Assembly: GCF_030063135.1 (NCBI RefSeq) | Contig: NZ_JASISO010000050.1 | Span: 1 to 61,344, forward strand | Direction: 5' to 3' | Source: Streptomyces sp. G-G2 | Lineage (GTDB): Bacteria; Actinomycetota; Actinomycetes; Streptomycetales; Streptomycetaceae | DNA length: 61,344 nt | Part shown: piece by piece, positions 33,492 through 41,715 of the stretch | Position numbering within the stretch: position 1 is the first letter of the stretch | How the letters are laid out: every line of letters begins with the position of its first letter | The notes under the pieces: model-generated | Database searches by the model: none | What the model was told of the DNA's origin: nothing | The model's input: the letters and a program-made list of their open reading frames with translations, nothing else | Program-made: the position numbers and the translations under genes

Positions 33492-35663
33492 ATGGTGAAC
33501 GCAACGACGGATCCGGGCCACGCGGAGGGTACCGACGCCTTCCTGCGGCACATGATCTGGCGGTACCCGAACCAGCGGCAGCCCGTCGTGGCCCTGCTCG
33601 GACCGCGCCACGCGGGCAAGTCCACCCTGCTCCGCTCCCTCTCCCAGGGCTGCGGATCGACCGTGGTCCACGCCCACCTCGACTTCCACGAGAACCCGCT
33701 GGATCCCGTCTCCGCCGCCGCCCTGGTCGCCTTCCAGATGATGCGCGGCTGGGACACCCTGCGCCGCAGCCCCGTCTTCCACCGCTTCGCCCTCGGCCTG
33801 CTCGCCCTCAACGAGACCCTCGAAACCGACCGTACGGGCGCCACCGACCAGATCCGCGGCCTGATCCAGCAGTACACCCGGGGCACCCGCCAGGGCCGTT
33901 TCGCCACCCGGCTGGAGGAGGCCGCGGTCACCACCATGGACGTGGTGGCCACCGGCGCGCTCAGCCCCCTGGTGTCCGGCACCGGCCGCCAAGTCGTCGC
34001 CGCCGTACGGGACCAGGCCCGCCCCGTCATCGGATCGCTGCTGCAGAGCGCCGCCCGCTGGGGACTGCGCGACGCCCTGCGCTGGCACGTCAGCATCCCG
34101 GAGGCGGAGGCCGCCGGTTCCGTCGACGCCCTGATCAGACTCAGCTCCGCCTCGCGCTCGGCCGCCGTCGGCCCCCTGCTCGCCGCCTTCCTCGCCGACG
34201 CCCAGGACCAGGCGGAACGCCACCCCGCGCTGCGCTCGTCCTGCTCCTGCGAGCTGCCCGAGGGCGCGGCCGGACGGGGCCGTCACGACCACGCCTGGGT
34301 CCTCCTCGTCGACGGCGCCCAGACCCCGGCGGGCCGCCGCTTCCTGAGCGCCCTCATCGCCGCCCGCGTCCGCAACCGGCAGGGCAACGCAGGAGCCTCG
34401 GCCGGGACCGACCCGATCGTCGTCCTCGCCGCCTGCGACCAGTGGCAGCCGGAGTGGACCACCCGCTGGTGCGAACCCTGGCGCACGACCCCGCTGACCG
34501 GCACCTCGCAGCGCCGCGTCCCCCTCCTCTCGCGGGCCGCACGCGCCCAGTGGGCGCGCGAGGACGCGAGCGGCGCCGCGGACCCCGACTCGGTGGCGGG
34601 CTACTGGTACCCGGTCTGGCTCGACCCGATGTCCGAGGAGCAGGTCGGCCACGCCGTCGACGACCCCGGCTCCCTGGCGCCACCGCTGCCCGCCTCCGTC
34701 GCCCACCGGCTCACCGGCGGCCACTGGGGCGCCGTCACCGCCGTACGGGAACAGCGCGAGGCCGCGCCGCCCGACGAACACGCCACCCCGGTGGACAGAC
34801 CGCTGCCCACCGCCCTCGACGCGGGCGGCAGACCCCTGTGGGCCCGGGCCCTGGAAGCGGGCCTGCCCGAAGGGCTCGCCACCCCCGCGGGCCGCTGGAC
34901 ACCCCCGCCGCCCGTCGTCCTCGCCGCCGCCTACCTGGCCGACGCGCGCACCGCGGACGACCCCTGGGTCCCGGCCGAACTCACCGACCTCCCGCACAGC
35001 CTGGAACTCCTGCGCCGCAACCTCTGGGTCAGCACCCACGCCCGCGCCCCCTCCCGGATCCGGGAGATCGGCTGGGGGCCGGCCGACCGGCCCCCGGCCC
35101 TGCACCCGTGGCTGAGCCGGTCCGCGCTGACCGCCCTGTCCGCCGCGTCCCCCCTCGCGGGCGCGGAACCGGGGGGGTCCGACGACGCGCCCGGCGATCC
35201 CTGGCACCAGGTGTTCAGCCGCCAGGCCACCGCCCTCGCCGCGATGGCCGCCGCCCGCGGCGGGCCGCTCGAAGCCGCCGAGGAACAACGACTCTTCTAC
35301 GATCTGTGCCTCGGCCGCTTCGCCCCGGTCGCCGAGGCGCTCGCCGCCCGGTTCGACCAGGACCACCGCGCCTGGGTCCGGCTCCTGGACTACCTCGCCT
35401 CGGCGCCCTGCCGCCTCGTCCACGAGCGGCCCGCCCCCCAGGTGTACGCCCACCTGCTCGCCGGGATCGAACGGACGGGCCGCGACGTCGTCGCGGTGGC
35501 CACGGCGAAACTGCTGGCCCTGCTGTGGCTCTACGACGACCCGCTCACCGAACACCACCGGAACTGGGACGCCCAGATAGAAGAAGGCTTCGAACGTCTC
35601 TCGCACAACTCCCGTCTGCTGGACGTCAGCGCACTCCAGCAAGCGGGCGCGCTCTTCGCCTGA
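33492..35663 (+). CDS. P-loop NTPase of an unrecognised STAND-like family
   Basis: A 723-residue soluble protein. The P-loop is GPRHAGKST (residues 37-45) and a Walker B-like strand is AWVLLVDGA (about 267-275); an Arg-rich sensor region follows (VLAACDQWQPEWTTRW). Residues 100-230 and 520-723 are mainly helical, as in STAND proteins. There is no HTH, WD40 or TPR array that I can see, and no signal or membrane segment. I do not recognise a family name. It sits 51 bases upstream of a membrane-anchored periplasmic-binding-fold protein, so it may be the inner half of a two-protein sensor. Upstream DNA carries a CGTTGG/CCAACG inverted repeat (33428-33449). Confidence 0.8.
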   Translation: MVNATTDPGHAEGTDAFLRHMIWRYPNQRQPVVALLGPRHAGKSTLLRSLSQGCGSTVVHAHLDFHENPLDPVSAAALVAFQMMRGWDTLRRSPVFHRFALGLLALNETLETDRTGATDQIRGLIQQYTRGTRQGRFATRLEEAAVTTMDVVATGALSPLVSGTGRQVVAAVRDQARPVIGSLLQSAARWGLRDALRWHVSIPEAEAAGSVDALIRLSSASRSAAVGPLLAAFLADAQDQAERHPALRSSCSCELPEGAAGRGRHDHAWVLLVDGAQTPAGRRFLSALIAARVRNRQGNAGASAGTDPIVVLAACDQWQPEWTTRWCEPWRTTPLTGTSQRRVPLLSRAARAQWAREDASGAADPDSVAGYWYPVWLDPMSEEQVGHAVDDPGSLAPPLPASVAHRLTGGHWGAVTAVREQREAAPPDEHATPVDRPLPTALDAGGRPLWARALEAGLPEGLATPAGRWTPPPPVVLAAAYLADARTADDPWVPAELTDLPHSLELLRRNLWVSTHARAPSRIREIGWGPADRPPALHPWLSRSALTALSAASPLAGAEPGGSDDAPGDPWHQVFSRQATALAAMAAARGGPLEAAEEQRLFYDLCLGRFAPVAEALAARFDQDHRAWVRLLDYLASAPCRLVHERPAPQVYAHLLAGIERTGRDVVAVATAKLLALLWLYDDPLTEHHRNWDAQIEEGFERLSHNSRLLDVSALQQAGALFA

Positions 35664-35714
35664 CCCTTCCGGGCCGCGCCGCAGGCGGGCCCGGACGCAC
35701 CGCTAGGAGAGTCC

Positions 35715-37358
35715 ATGTCCGCAGGTGTCCACAACCCCCGGCTCGGCCGACTGCGCCGCCACCCCGTGCTGTCCCTGGCCGCCGTCCTCGTCGTCCTCGC
35801 CGGGGCCGTCCTGGGCGGCAGCTGGGGCTACGGCCGTCTGTTCCCGCCCGAACTGACCTGCGGGGCCGGGATGACCGCGACCGGTTCACCGCTGGCCTGC
35901 ATCGGGGTGAACCTGGACAGCACCCCCTTCACCAAGGGCGACCCGGCGCGCATGCGCGCCCTGGAGGAGGCGATCAAGGGGGCCAACGCGGCGGTCAAGG
36001 GGCCCTCCACCAGCGTGGTCCTCATGCTCGACCTCTCGCCCGTCGCGGACGTGGACACCCTCACCTACGACTCCCTGTACCCCAACATCGAAGGGGCCAT
36101 AGCCGCCGTCTGGCGGGCCAACAACACGGCCGCGTACGGCAGTACGCCCGGCGTGAAGCTGTACCTCGGCAACTTCGGCAGCCAGTACGGATCCTGGAAG
36201 GAGGCCGTCGCCAGCGTCGAGAAGCACGCGGAGCCGCAGCACATCTCCGCCGTCGTCGGCCTCGGCCAGAGCACCGAGCAGACCCGGCAGGCCGCCGCGG
36301 CCCTCTCCAACCGGCTGCACATCCCGGTCATCGGCTCCACCCTCACCGGCAACTCGATGAACATCGACCCCGCGGACCCGGCGGGCAAACGGCTGATCCC
36401 CGACATGTTCCGGGTCTCGCCCACCAACTCCGACTCGGTCGTCGCCGCCAACCAGTACGTGTCCGGGCTGCGGCCGGCCGTCACCGCCCTCGCCGTGGTC
36501 GCCGACGGCGTCGCCGGTGACGACTACACGGCCTCCCTCGCCGCCGAGGCCAAGGTCCGCTTCCAGGCCCCGAACCGGACCGTCACTGTGCTCCCGTACA
36601 CCTCGCCCGTGAGTCTGCCGAGCGGATCCGGCCGCCAGGACTACCTGGTGCAGCAGTTCAACCTGATGCACGCCAACCTCTGCCAGGCCGCACCCGCCGT
36701 GGTCTACTTCGCCGGGCGCGGCCGTGACCTCGGCGCGTTCGTGCAGAACTGGGTCCAGGGCGCGCCCTGCGGCATCGCCAAGCTGCACATCCTCGCCGGG
36801 GACGACGCCTCCGAGGCCATCCGCGACGAAGCCGTCCTCCAGGGCGTCGCCTCCGGCCGGGTCACCGTGGCCTACACCGCGCTGGCCAGCCCCGACGAAT
36901 GGGGCACCGAATGCCCCGGCTCGGACGCGAAGCACAACTACGACCAGTTCTGGGCGGCGTACACCGGCAGGCCCGACCCGTGCACCGGCCAGCGCCTGAC
37001 CACCCAGGGCGACGCGGCGGCCCTCGCGTTCAACCCGGACGACCTCGCCAACGGCCAGGCGATGCTCAGCCACGACGCGACCGTCGCCGCGATCAGCGCG
37101 GCCCGCCACGACAGCGCGGGCCTGAAGAACCCGGGCCTGGAGACGGGGATACTGCACCAGTTCTACTGCGCCCAGATGCTCCCGGGAGCCAGTGGCTGGC
37201 TGTCCTTCGGCGCCGACGGGAACCCGGTCGGCAAACCGGCCCCCGTGGTCGAGATCCAGCCCGACGGCAAGACCAGGACGGTCACCCTCACCTGGCCGAA
37301 CTCCGCCCCCAACCTCAGCCTCCCCCAACGCGGCGGCACCGGAGCCCCCGGCTGCTGA
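35715..37358 (+). CDS. Membrane-anchored periplasmic-binding-protein-fold protein
   Basis: A 547-residue protein. Residues 1-18 are basic and cytosolic; one membrane span covers about 19-42 (VLSLAAVLVVLAGAVLGGSW); no lipobox is present, so the anchor is transmembrane. The outer part reads as a type-1 periplasmic-binding fold like branched-chain amino-acid receptors: GVNLDSTPF, LEEAIKGANAAV, ISAVVGLGQSTEQTRQAAAA, HIPVIGSTLTGNS and FRVSPTNSDSVVAANQY. No permease or ATPase of an ABC system is nearby, so it is probably a sensor, not a transporter. It is predicted to pair with the NTPase gene 51 bases upstream. The GGAGAG site fits the ATG. Confidence 0.83.
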   Translation: MSAGVHNPRLGRLRRHPVLSLAAVLVVLAGAVLGGSWGYGRLFPPELTCGAGMTATGSPLACIGVNLDSTPFTKGDPARMRALEEAIKGANAAVKGPSTSVVLMLDLSPVADVDTLTYDSLYPNIEGAIAAVWRANNTAAYGSTPGVKLYLGNFGSQYGSWKEAVASVEKHAEPQHISAVVGLGQSTEQTRQAAAALSNRLHIPVIGSTLTGNSMNIDPADPAGKRLIPDMFRVSPTNSDSVVAANQYVSGLRPAVTALAVVADGVAGDDYTASLAAEAKVRFQAPNRTVTVLPYTSPVSLPSGSGRQDYLVQQFNLMHANLCQAAPAVVYFAGRGRDLGAFVQNWVQGAPCGIAKLHILAGDDASEAIRDEAVLQGVASGRVTVAYTALASPDEWGTECPGSDAKHNYDQFWAAYTGRPDPCTGQRLTTQGDAAALAFNPDDLANGQAMLSHDATVAAISAARHDSAGLKNPGLETGILHQFYCAQMLPGASGWLSFGADGNPVGKPAPVVEIQPDGKTRTVTLTWPNSAPNLSLPQRGGTGAPGC

Positions 37359-37553
37359 CCCCCGCGCCCCGCCGCTCCCGGCCCTCCTCGCCGCCGCCCT
37401 CGCCCCGCTCCGGCCGCTCCATCACCGACGGCGAACGCACGTACCGCCCGGTGTTCCACGCCGACCTGGCCGAAAGTGCGGGCTGGCCCGGCCCGCCGGC
37501 CGGCACGAGGATGCTGCCCGGCCGCAGGGGCCCATCAGGAGGGCGGGGAGCAC

Positions 37554-38960
37554 ATGGAGTTACGCCGCAACAGGTCGCGGGACAAACGGGCCGGAGCAGT
37601 GCTGCGCGGAGCCGTCGCGCTGGCACTGACCTGCGCGGGGATCGCGGCCCTCCCGGCCGCGGCGCAGGCCGCGTCCACCGGATCGGGCGCCTCCGCGTGC
37701 CGGGCCGCCGCCGACGGGGCCGGGGGCTCCCCGGTGGGGCCGCCGGTCCCCGACAGTCGGGTGGCCGTGGACCGTACGGACGGCCGGACAGCCCAGTTCC
37801 AGCTCTTCCGCGACACCGCCGCCCCCGGGAGCCCGGCCGCCGTCTGGCACCGCGAACAGAGCGCCCCGGACAGCGTGTACGCCGGCTGGCACCGGATCGG
37901 TGCGACGGGCCCGAGCCCCGACGGCACCCGCGTCTCCGCGATCGAGAACGCGGGGGGACGGCTGGAGCTGCTCTTCCCGGCCTCCGGCTCGCTCTGCCAC
38001 ACCGTGCAGGACGGCAGCCCGGCGGGCTGGAGCGTCCCGGACCGCTTCGGCCCCGCACCGTCGCCCGACCGGCTCGGCGCGCGCACGCCTTCCCCGCGGC
38101 GCGGCGGCAGCGCCGACGGCTTCGCCGCGGGCACCACCCCGGAAGGGCCGCGCCGGTCCGCCGACACCCCGGGCGCCGCGGCCGCCCCCCTGCTCAAGGT
38201 GCACGACACCACCGGCCTGCTGGACGGCGACATCGTCACCTTCGGGATCACCGGCGGGCCGCCCAAGGCGTACGTGTGGGTGAAGCAGTGCGGCCCCTCG
38301 GCCTCCGCGACCACCTGCGACGACGACACCGGCCGCCAGTTCCGCGTCTATCCGGACGGCACCTACCAGCTCTCCCCGAAGAAGCTGTACGCCCGCCTCG
38401 CCACCGCCGCCGGGACCGTCGACTGCCGCACCACGCCCGCCGACGACCCGTGCACCCTGGCGCTCACCGACAACGACGGCGCCCTGCTGACCACCGTCCC
38501 GCTGCGCTTCCGCCCGAAGGGCCCGCTCGAAGCGCCCCCCACCCTGCACGTCGACCCGGACAAGGGCCTGGTGGACGGCCAGTCGGTCCGCGCGACCGGC
38601 AAGGGCTACGAACCGCGCTGCCACGTACTGGTCATGGAGTGCGCCACCGGTTCCGCCGACACCCTCGGCTGCCGGCCCCGCAGCAGGCCCCCGGCCACCA
38701 GTGACACCGGCCGGATCGACGAGACCGTCACCCTCTCGGCGACCTTCACCGCCATCGACGGCCGCGGCGTCGACTGCCGTACCGGCGGAGCCTGCGAACT
38801 GGTGGTCTTCGGCAGCCGCGTCCGCGGCCCGGACTCGGTCCACCACCCCCTCACCTTCACCCCGCCCCCGCCGGGACCCCGGCCCGAGGGAAACGTTGCG
38901 GCCAACGAAAACCAGGTGGCTTCATTCCGACCGCATCCGTTTCATCCGAGGGCACGATGA
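37554..38960 (+). CDS. Secreted protein with two neocarzinostatin-like domains
   Basis: A 468-residue exported protein. A signal peptide ends near residue 40. Residues 40-210 have an undefined, Pro/Ser/Gly-rich domain. Two domains with the neocarzinostatin/macromomycin pattern follow: about 222-332 (LLKVHDTTGLLDGDIVTFGI, VWVKQCG..., ending LRFRPKG) and about 336-450 (PPTLHVDPDKGLVDGQSVRA, ..CHVLVMECAT..., ending HHPLTFTPPP). Cysteine pairs fit the fold's disulfides. The classic members carry enediyne chromophores, but no enediyne or polyketide genes are visible, so this is probably an orphan binding or structural protein. A start at 37554 has a GGAGGGCGGGGAG site. Confidence 0.82.
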   Translation: MELRRNRSRDKRAGAVLRGAVALALTCAGIAALPAAAQAASTGSGASACRAAADGAGGSPVGPPVPDSRVAVDRTDGRTAQFQLFRDTAAPGSPAAVWHREQSAPDSVYAGWHRIGATGPSPDGTRVSAIENAGGRLELLFPASGSLCHTVQDGSPAGWSVPDRFGPAPSPDRLGARTPSPRRGGSADGFAAGTTPEGPRRSADTPGAAAAPLLKVHDTTGLLDGDIVTFGITGGPPKAYVWVKQCGPSASATTCDDDTGRQFRVYPDGTYQLSPKKLYARLATAAGTVDCRTTPADDPCTLALTDNDGALLTTVPLRFRPKGPLEAPPTLHVDPDKGLVDGQSVRATGKGYEPRCHVLVMECATGSADTLGCRPRSRPPATSDTGRIDETVTLSATFTAIDGRGVDCRTGGACELVVFGSRVRGPDSVHHPLTFTPPPPGPRPEGNVAANENQVASFRPHPFHPRAR

Positions 38961-38996
38961 ACCCGCACATGTCATGAACCATGGGGGGAACATCAC

Positions 38997-39783
38997 GTGA
39001 AGCGAAACATGTCCTTGAGCCTGTCCCTCGGTACCTCGGCCGTGCTGCTCACCGGGATGGTCGCGGCGGCCGGGCCCGCCGACGCCGCCGCGGTCTGCGC
39101 ACCGAAGATCCAGGTACTGGGATCGCTCACGGCCCACCCGCAGACGACCTGGCCCGCCGAGGGCGTACGCGCCCCCGGCAAGGGCACCCTGTCCGTCGGC
39201 TCCTCGGGGGCCAAGCCCGCCTACTGGACCGGCACGACGGTGCACCAGGTGCCGCTGCCCGGCGCCCTGGACACCGGCGAGCTGCTCGGCGTGTCCGCCG
39301 ACGGCCTGATGACGGGCAGCTCGCCGGGACTGGGCCGACTCGACCTCGGCGTACCTGTTCACCTACCACTCCTGGGTGGAGGGCATCGCCTCGGACGGGA
39401 AGGTCATCGGCTCCGACTGGTACGGCCCCGGCTACGAGTGGACGCCGTGGGTCTGGAACGCGCCCTACACCGCCCTGGGTTCGTCGCCCGGCCTGCTGCG
39501 GACCCACCCGTACGCCTCGTTCGAGGGCATCAGCCCGAACACGAACGTGACGGTGGGCACCGCGCGCTTCCACCCCGACAGCCCGACCTTGCCCGACCAG
39601 GCCTTGTTCTGGAAGGGTTCCGGGGACGTCCTGGCCCTGCCGCGGGTCGCGGCGGGCAAGGAGACCTCGGCCGTCACCGCCTCCGACGACGACCGGGCCG
39701 GCGGCTCCGGGGTGAACGCGAAGGGCGTCAGGAAGGCAGTGGTGTGGATCTGCGCGAGCAAGCAGGCGTACCTGCCGAAGTAA
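38997..39783 (+). pseudogene. Secreted protein gene with an internal frameshift
   Basis: One gene appears split over two frames. From the GTG/ATG region at 38997 the first frame gives a signal peptide and a Cys-containing mature start (VCAPKIQVLGSLTAHPQTTW) through LLGVSADGLMTGSS. Near 39318-39330 coding must move forward one base into the second frame, which reads DWADSTSAYLFTYHSW, VEGIASDGKVIGSDWYG... to ...AVVWICASKQAYLPK and stop at 39783. The remainder of the first frame after 39330 is Arg/Gly-rich and looks like a shadow. The change needs one extra base in the DNA (GGG runs at 39314-39328) or a true +1 shift. Family unknown; the two cysteines at each end could pair. Function unknown. 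Confidence 0.75.
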
Positions 39784-39841
39784 TCGGCGAGCGCCCGGCC
39801 CGCTGCCCGGCCCGGCCGCTCCGGCGGCCGCCGGGCCCACG

Positions 39842-40618
39842 GTGATCGCCGAAGTCGCGGCGGGCGCGGCGTGGTTGCTGGTGCTCGCCGCGGCCGCCGT
39901 ACGCTCCGGGGCGGGCCGGGGGCCGTCCCCGACCGCCCTTCCGCTCCTGTCACCGGTCGAGGTGGGCCTGCTGCGCGCAGGCCACCGGGGCGCCGCGCAG
40001 ACCGCGCTGGTCGAGCTGTACCTCGCGGGCTCGGTCGAGGCGGCCTCGCGGCAGACGGTCCGGCGTGACGACACCCGAGCGCCGAAGGGGCTCTCCGGGC
40101 CGGCCAGGGCGCAGTACGCGGTGCTGTACGGGCGCCTGCACCCGCGGCGGCTCCAGGGCCTCGACCGGGTCCGGCGGGCCGTCGCGGACGTCTCCCGGGA
40201 CCTGGAGACGTCCCGGCTGGTGCTCCCCACGCGGCGCCTGTACGCCGTACGGGCCTTGTCGCTGGCGGCCCTCTGCGCCGTGCCCGTCGGGGCGATCGCG
40301 GGCCGGGCGGCGGCGCCGTGGCTGTTCCTCGCCCTGCTCGCGGACGCCGTCGCCGTATGGCTGTGCGCTCTGCCCCGGCGCACCCGACGCGGCGCGGCCC
40401 TGCTCGCGCGGCTGCGCCGCGAACGCGCCGACGTACGGCGGGCGTCCGAGCGGGAACCGGAGGAACTCCTGCTGAGCATCGCTCTGTTCGGGGCGAGCGC
40501 GCTCAGGGCGCAGCTCCCCGGGTTCACCGCGGCGAGCGGCCTGCTGACCCGGCCGCCGCGGGAGCCGATGGACCGCGGCGGCGGCTCGGCGGAGACGGTC
40601 GCCAGCTGCGGCGGATAG
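39842..40618 (+). CDS. TIGR04222-type membrane protein
   Basis: A 258-residue protein of a family I recognise as TIGR04222 (actinobacterial membrane proteins of unknown role). Key segments are LSPVEVGLLRAGHRGAAQTA, LVELYLAGSVEA and YAVLYGRLHPRRLQGLDRVR. One hydrophobic stretch lies at the N-terminus, and two adjacent spans at about 140-180 (AVRALSLAALCAVPVGAIAG and APWLFLALLADAVAVWLCAL). The C-terminal half is Arg-rich and cytosolic. The GTG start is 58 bases after the frameshifted gene. A hairpin follows the stop at once. Confidence 0.8.
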   Translation: MIAEVAAGAAWLLVLAAAAVRSGAGRGPSPTALPLLSPVEVGLLRAGHRGAAQTALVELYLAGSVEAASRQTVRRDDTRAPKGLSGPARAQYAVLYGRLHPRRLQGLDRVRRAVADVSRDLETSRLVLPTRRLYAVRALSLAALCAVPVGAIAGRAAAPWLFLALLADAVAVWLCALPRRTRRGAALLARLRRERADVRRASEREPEELLLSIALFGASALRAQLPGFTAASGLLTRPPREPMDRGGGSAETVASCGG

Positions 40619-40620
40619 GG

Positions 40621-40655
40621 CGTCTCTTTCGGACTTTCCGTGGCCGAAAGGGACG
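40621..40655. terminator. Hairpin after the TIGR04222 gene
   Basis: A 12-base stem, 40621-40632 with 40644-40655, with one G-T pair; arms include CTTTCGG/CCGAAAG. It follows the stop codon by two bases. Confidence 0.7.
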
Positions 40656-40763
40656 GCCTGGCGAGCATCGGCCGGGACGGCGCAGGGGGGGCGTCGGATC
40701 CACTCCGTAGCCGGGTGGCCACGTACGGCGTTCATCTCGCCCGTCTCCCGGGCGCGACGGCGG

Positions 40764-41081
40764 CTACTCGCCCGTGATGCCGGTGATCACCGGATCCCCC
40801 AGCGGCGCGGCCTCGGGGCCCAGCCCCGCCTTCCGCAGGGCCGCCGAGGCCAGGTCCCGCGCCGCCCGCTCGGCGGAGCCCGTATCGGCGGCCTCGACCT
40901 CCAGGTGCAGGCTGAACGCCGGGGAGTCGGCGTAGAAGGAAAGGATGTCCAGTTCCTCGGCGGCGCCCAGGCCCGTGGTGCGCGGATCGGCCGGCCGCAG
41001 CGCCCCGATCAGCTCCGAGCGCGCCGCGGGGGTGAGCTCGGTGAGGAGGGTGCCGGGAATGGTGACGACGTAAACGGTCAT
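40764..41081 (-). CDS. Small conserved cytosolic protein of unknown function
   Basis: A 105-residue protein, MTVYVVTIPGTLLTELTPAA and onward, with a beta-alpha-beta look: SFYADSPAFSLHLEVEAAD is an alternating strand and AERAARDLASAALRKAG a helix. No signal, metal site or catalytic pattern is seen. Such proteins are commonly hypothetical in Streptomyces. It is transcribed away from the DUF6158-like gene, 116 bases apart. Confidence 0.75.
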   Translation of the reverse strand: MTVYVVTIPGTLLTELTPAARSELIGALRPADPRTTGLGAAEELDILSFYADSPAFSLHLEVEAADTGSAERAARDLASAALRKAGLGPEAAPLGDPVITGITGE

Positions 41082-41197
41082 GTGAGAGCGCCTACCCGGC
41101 CTGCCGGGATTCAATCGAGCGCAGGAGGCCGGCCGCGTACGGGGCTACCGTGAGGAGTGGAGCGAGCCCACGACCAGGGACGGGAGGTGCGGACGCC

Positions 41198-41452
41198 GTG
41201 ACGGAGCACAAGGACGGGCCGTCGGCGCGGATGCTGGACGACGGCCGGTTGCTCAAGGAACTGGAGGTCGTCCACCGCACGCGGCACGAGACCCTGCTGT
41301 ACGGGTCGGACGACGCGCTGGCCACCCACACGGCCCGGACGAAGGAACTGGAAGCTGAGTACGTACGCCGCCATCCGGGCCGCGCCCAGACGTCGGGCCG
41401 CACCCGCGAGGGCGCCCGTGCGCGGACCCCGGAAGCCCAACATGGCGAATAG
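41198..41452 (+). CDS. Small DUF6158-like protein
   Basis: An 84-residue acidic/basic helical protein. The segment LLKELEVVHRTRHETLLYGS, DDALATHTARTKELEAEYVR matches a conserved actinobacterial family that I associate with DUF6158 (name from memory). The last 25 residues are basic and unstructured. The GTG at 41198 has a GGGAGG site; an upstream in-frame start at 41150 lacks one. A TACCGT hexamer about 50 bases upstream could be its -10. A terminator-like hairpin follows. Confidence 0.75.
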   Translation: MTEHKDGPSARMLDDGRLLKELEVVHRTRHETLLYGSDDALATHTARTKELEAEYVRRHPGRAQTSGRTREGARARTPEAQHGE

Positions 41453-41509
41453 CGCGGCGGAGATGCGGGAGAGATGGAGTAAAGCACCCGCGCGCGACTA
41501 AGCTGCTCG

Positions 41510-41552
41510 CGAGAGCCCGGATACCGTACCCCCGTCGGTATCCGGGCTCTCG
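41510..41552. terminator. Hairpin with 16-bp perfect stem
   Basis: Bases 41510-41525 pair exactly with 41537-41552 across an 11-base loop. It lies 58 bases after the DUF6158-like stop and 126 bases before the XRE promoter region, and separates the two transcription units. Confidence 0.8.
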
Positions 41553-41677
41553 TCGTGCCCATTTCCGTCGCCCCGGCCCCAGTTGGGCCCGCGACGCCGC
41601 TCCGGCCGCCTGCTCGCCGGATGATCCGCCCCACGGCGCCCCGCTGTCCGAACCAGGGCTTCCATCCTGCGGTCATC

Positions 41678-41687
41678 AACTATAGTT
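41678..41687. promoter_or_regulatory. AT-rich palindrome at the XRE-operon promoter
   Basis: AACTATAGTT is a perfect 10-base palindrome in an otherwise GC-rich region; it contains TATAGT (41681-41686), a good -10 hexamer 30 bases before the GTG start. A site that is both -10 and palindrome suits autorepression by the XRE protein encoded next. Confidence 0.5.
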
Positions 41688-41715
41688 TAGAGCGGTCGAG
41701 AGGAAGCAGCGCACC

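Noticed and set aside
35715..37358. ABC importer substrate-binding protein
   Set aside because: It has a transmembrane anchor rather than a lipobox and there is no permease or ABC ATPase nearby; a sensor role is the better reading.
37554..38960. Marker of an enediyne biosynthetic cluster
   Set aside because: The neocarzinostatin-like fold alone is not enough; no polyketide synthase, tailoring or self-resistance genes are seen nearby.
39376..39783. A separate gene starting at GTG 39376
   Set aside because: Meaningful codons continue upstream of that GTG in the same frame (DWADSTSAYLFTYHSW), so it is the second part of the frameshifted gene.
41460..41560. Possible tRNA or small RNA gene near the hairpin
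   Set aside because: No cloverleaf can be formed; the stem is a simple 16-bp hairpin with an 11-base loop, better read as a terminator.
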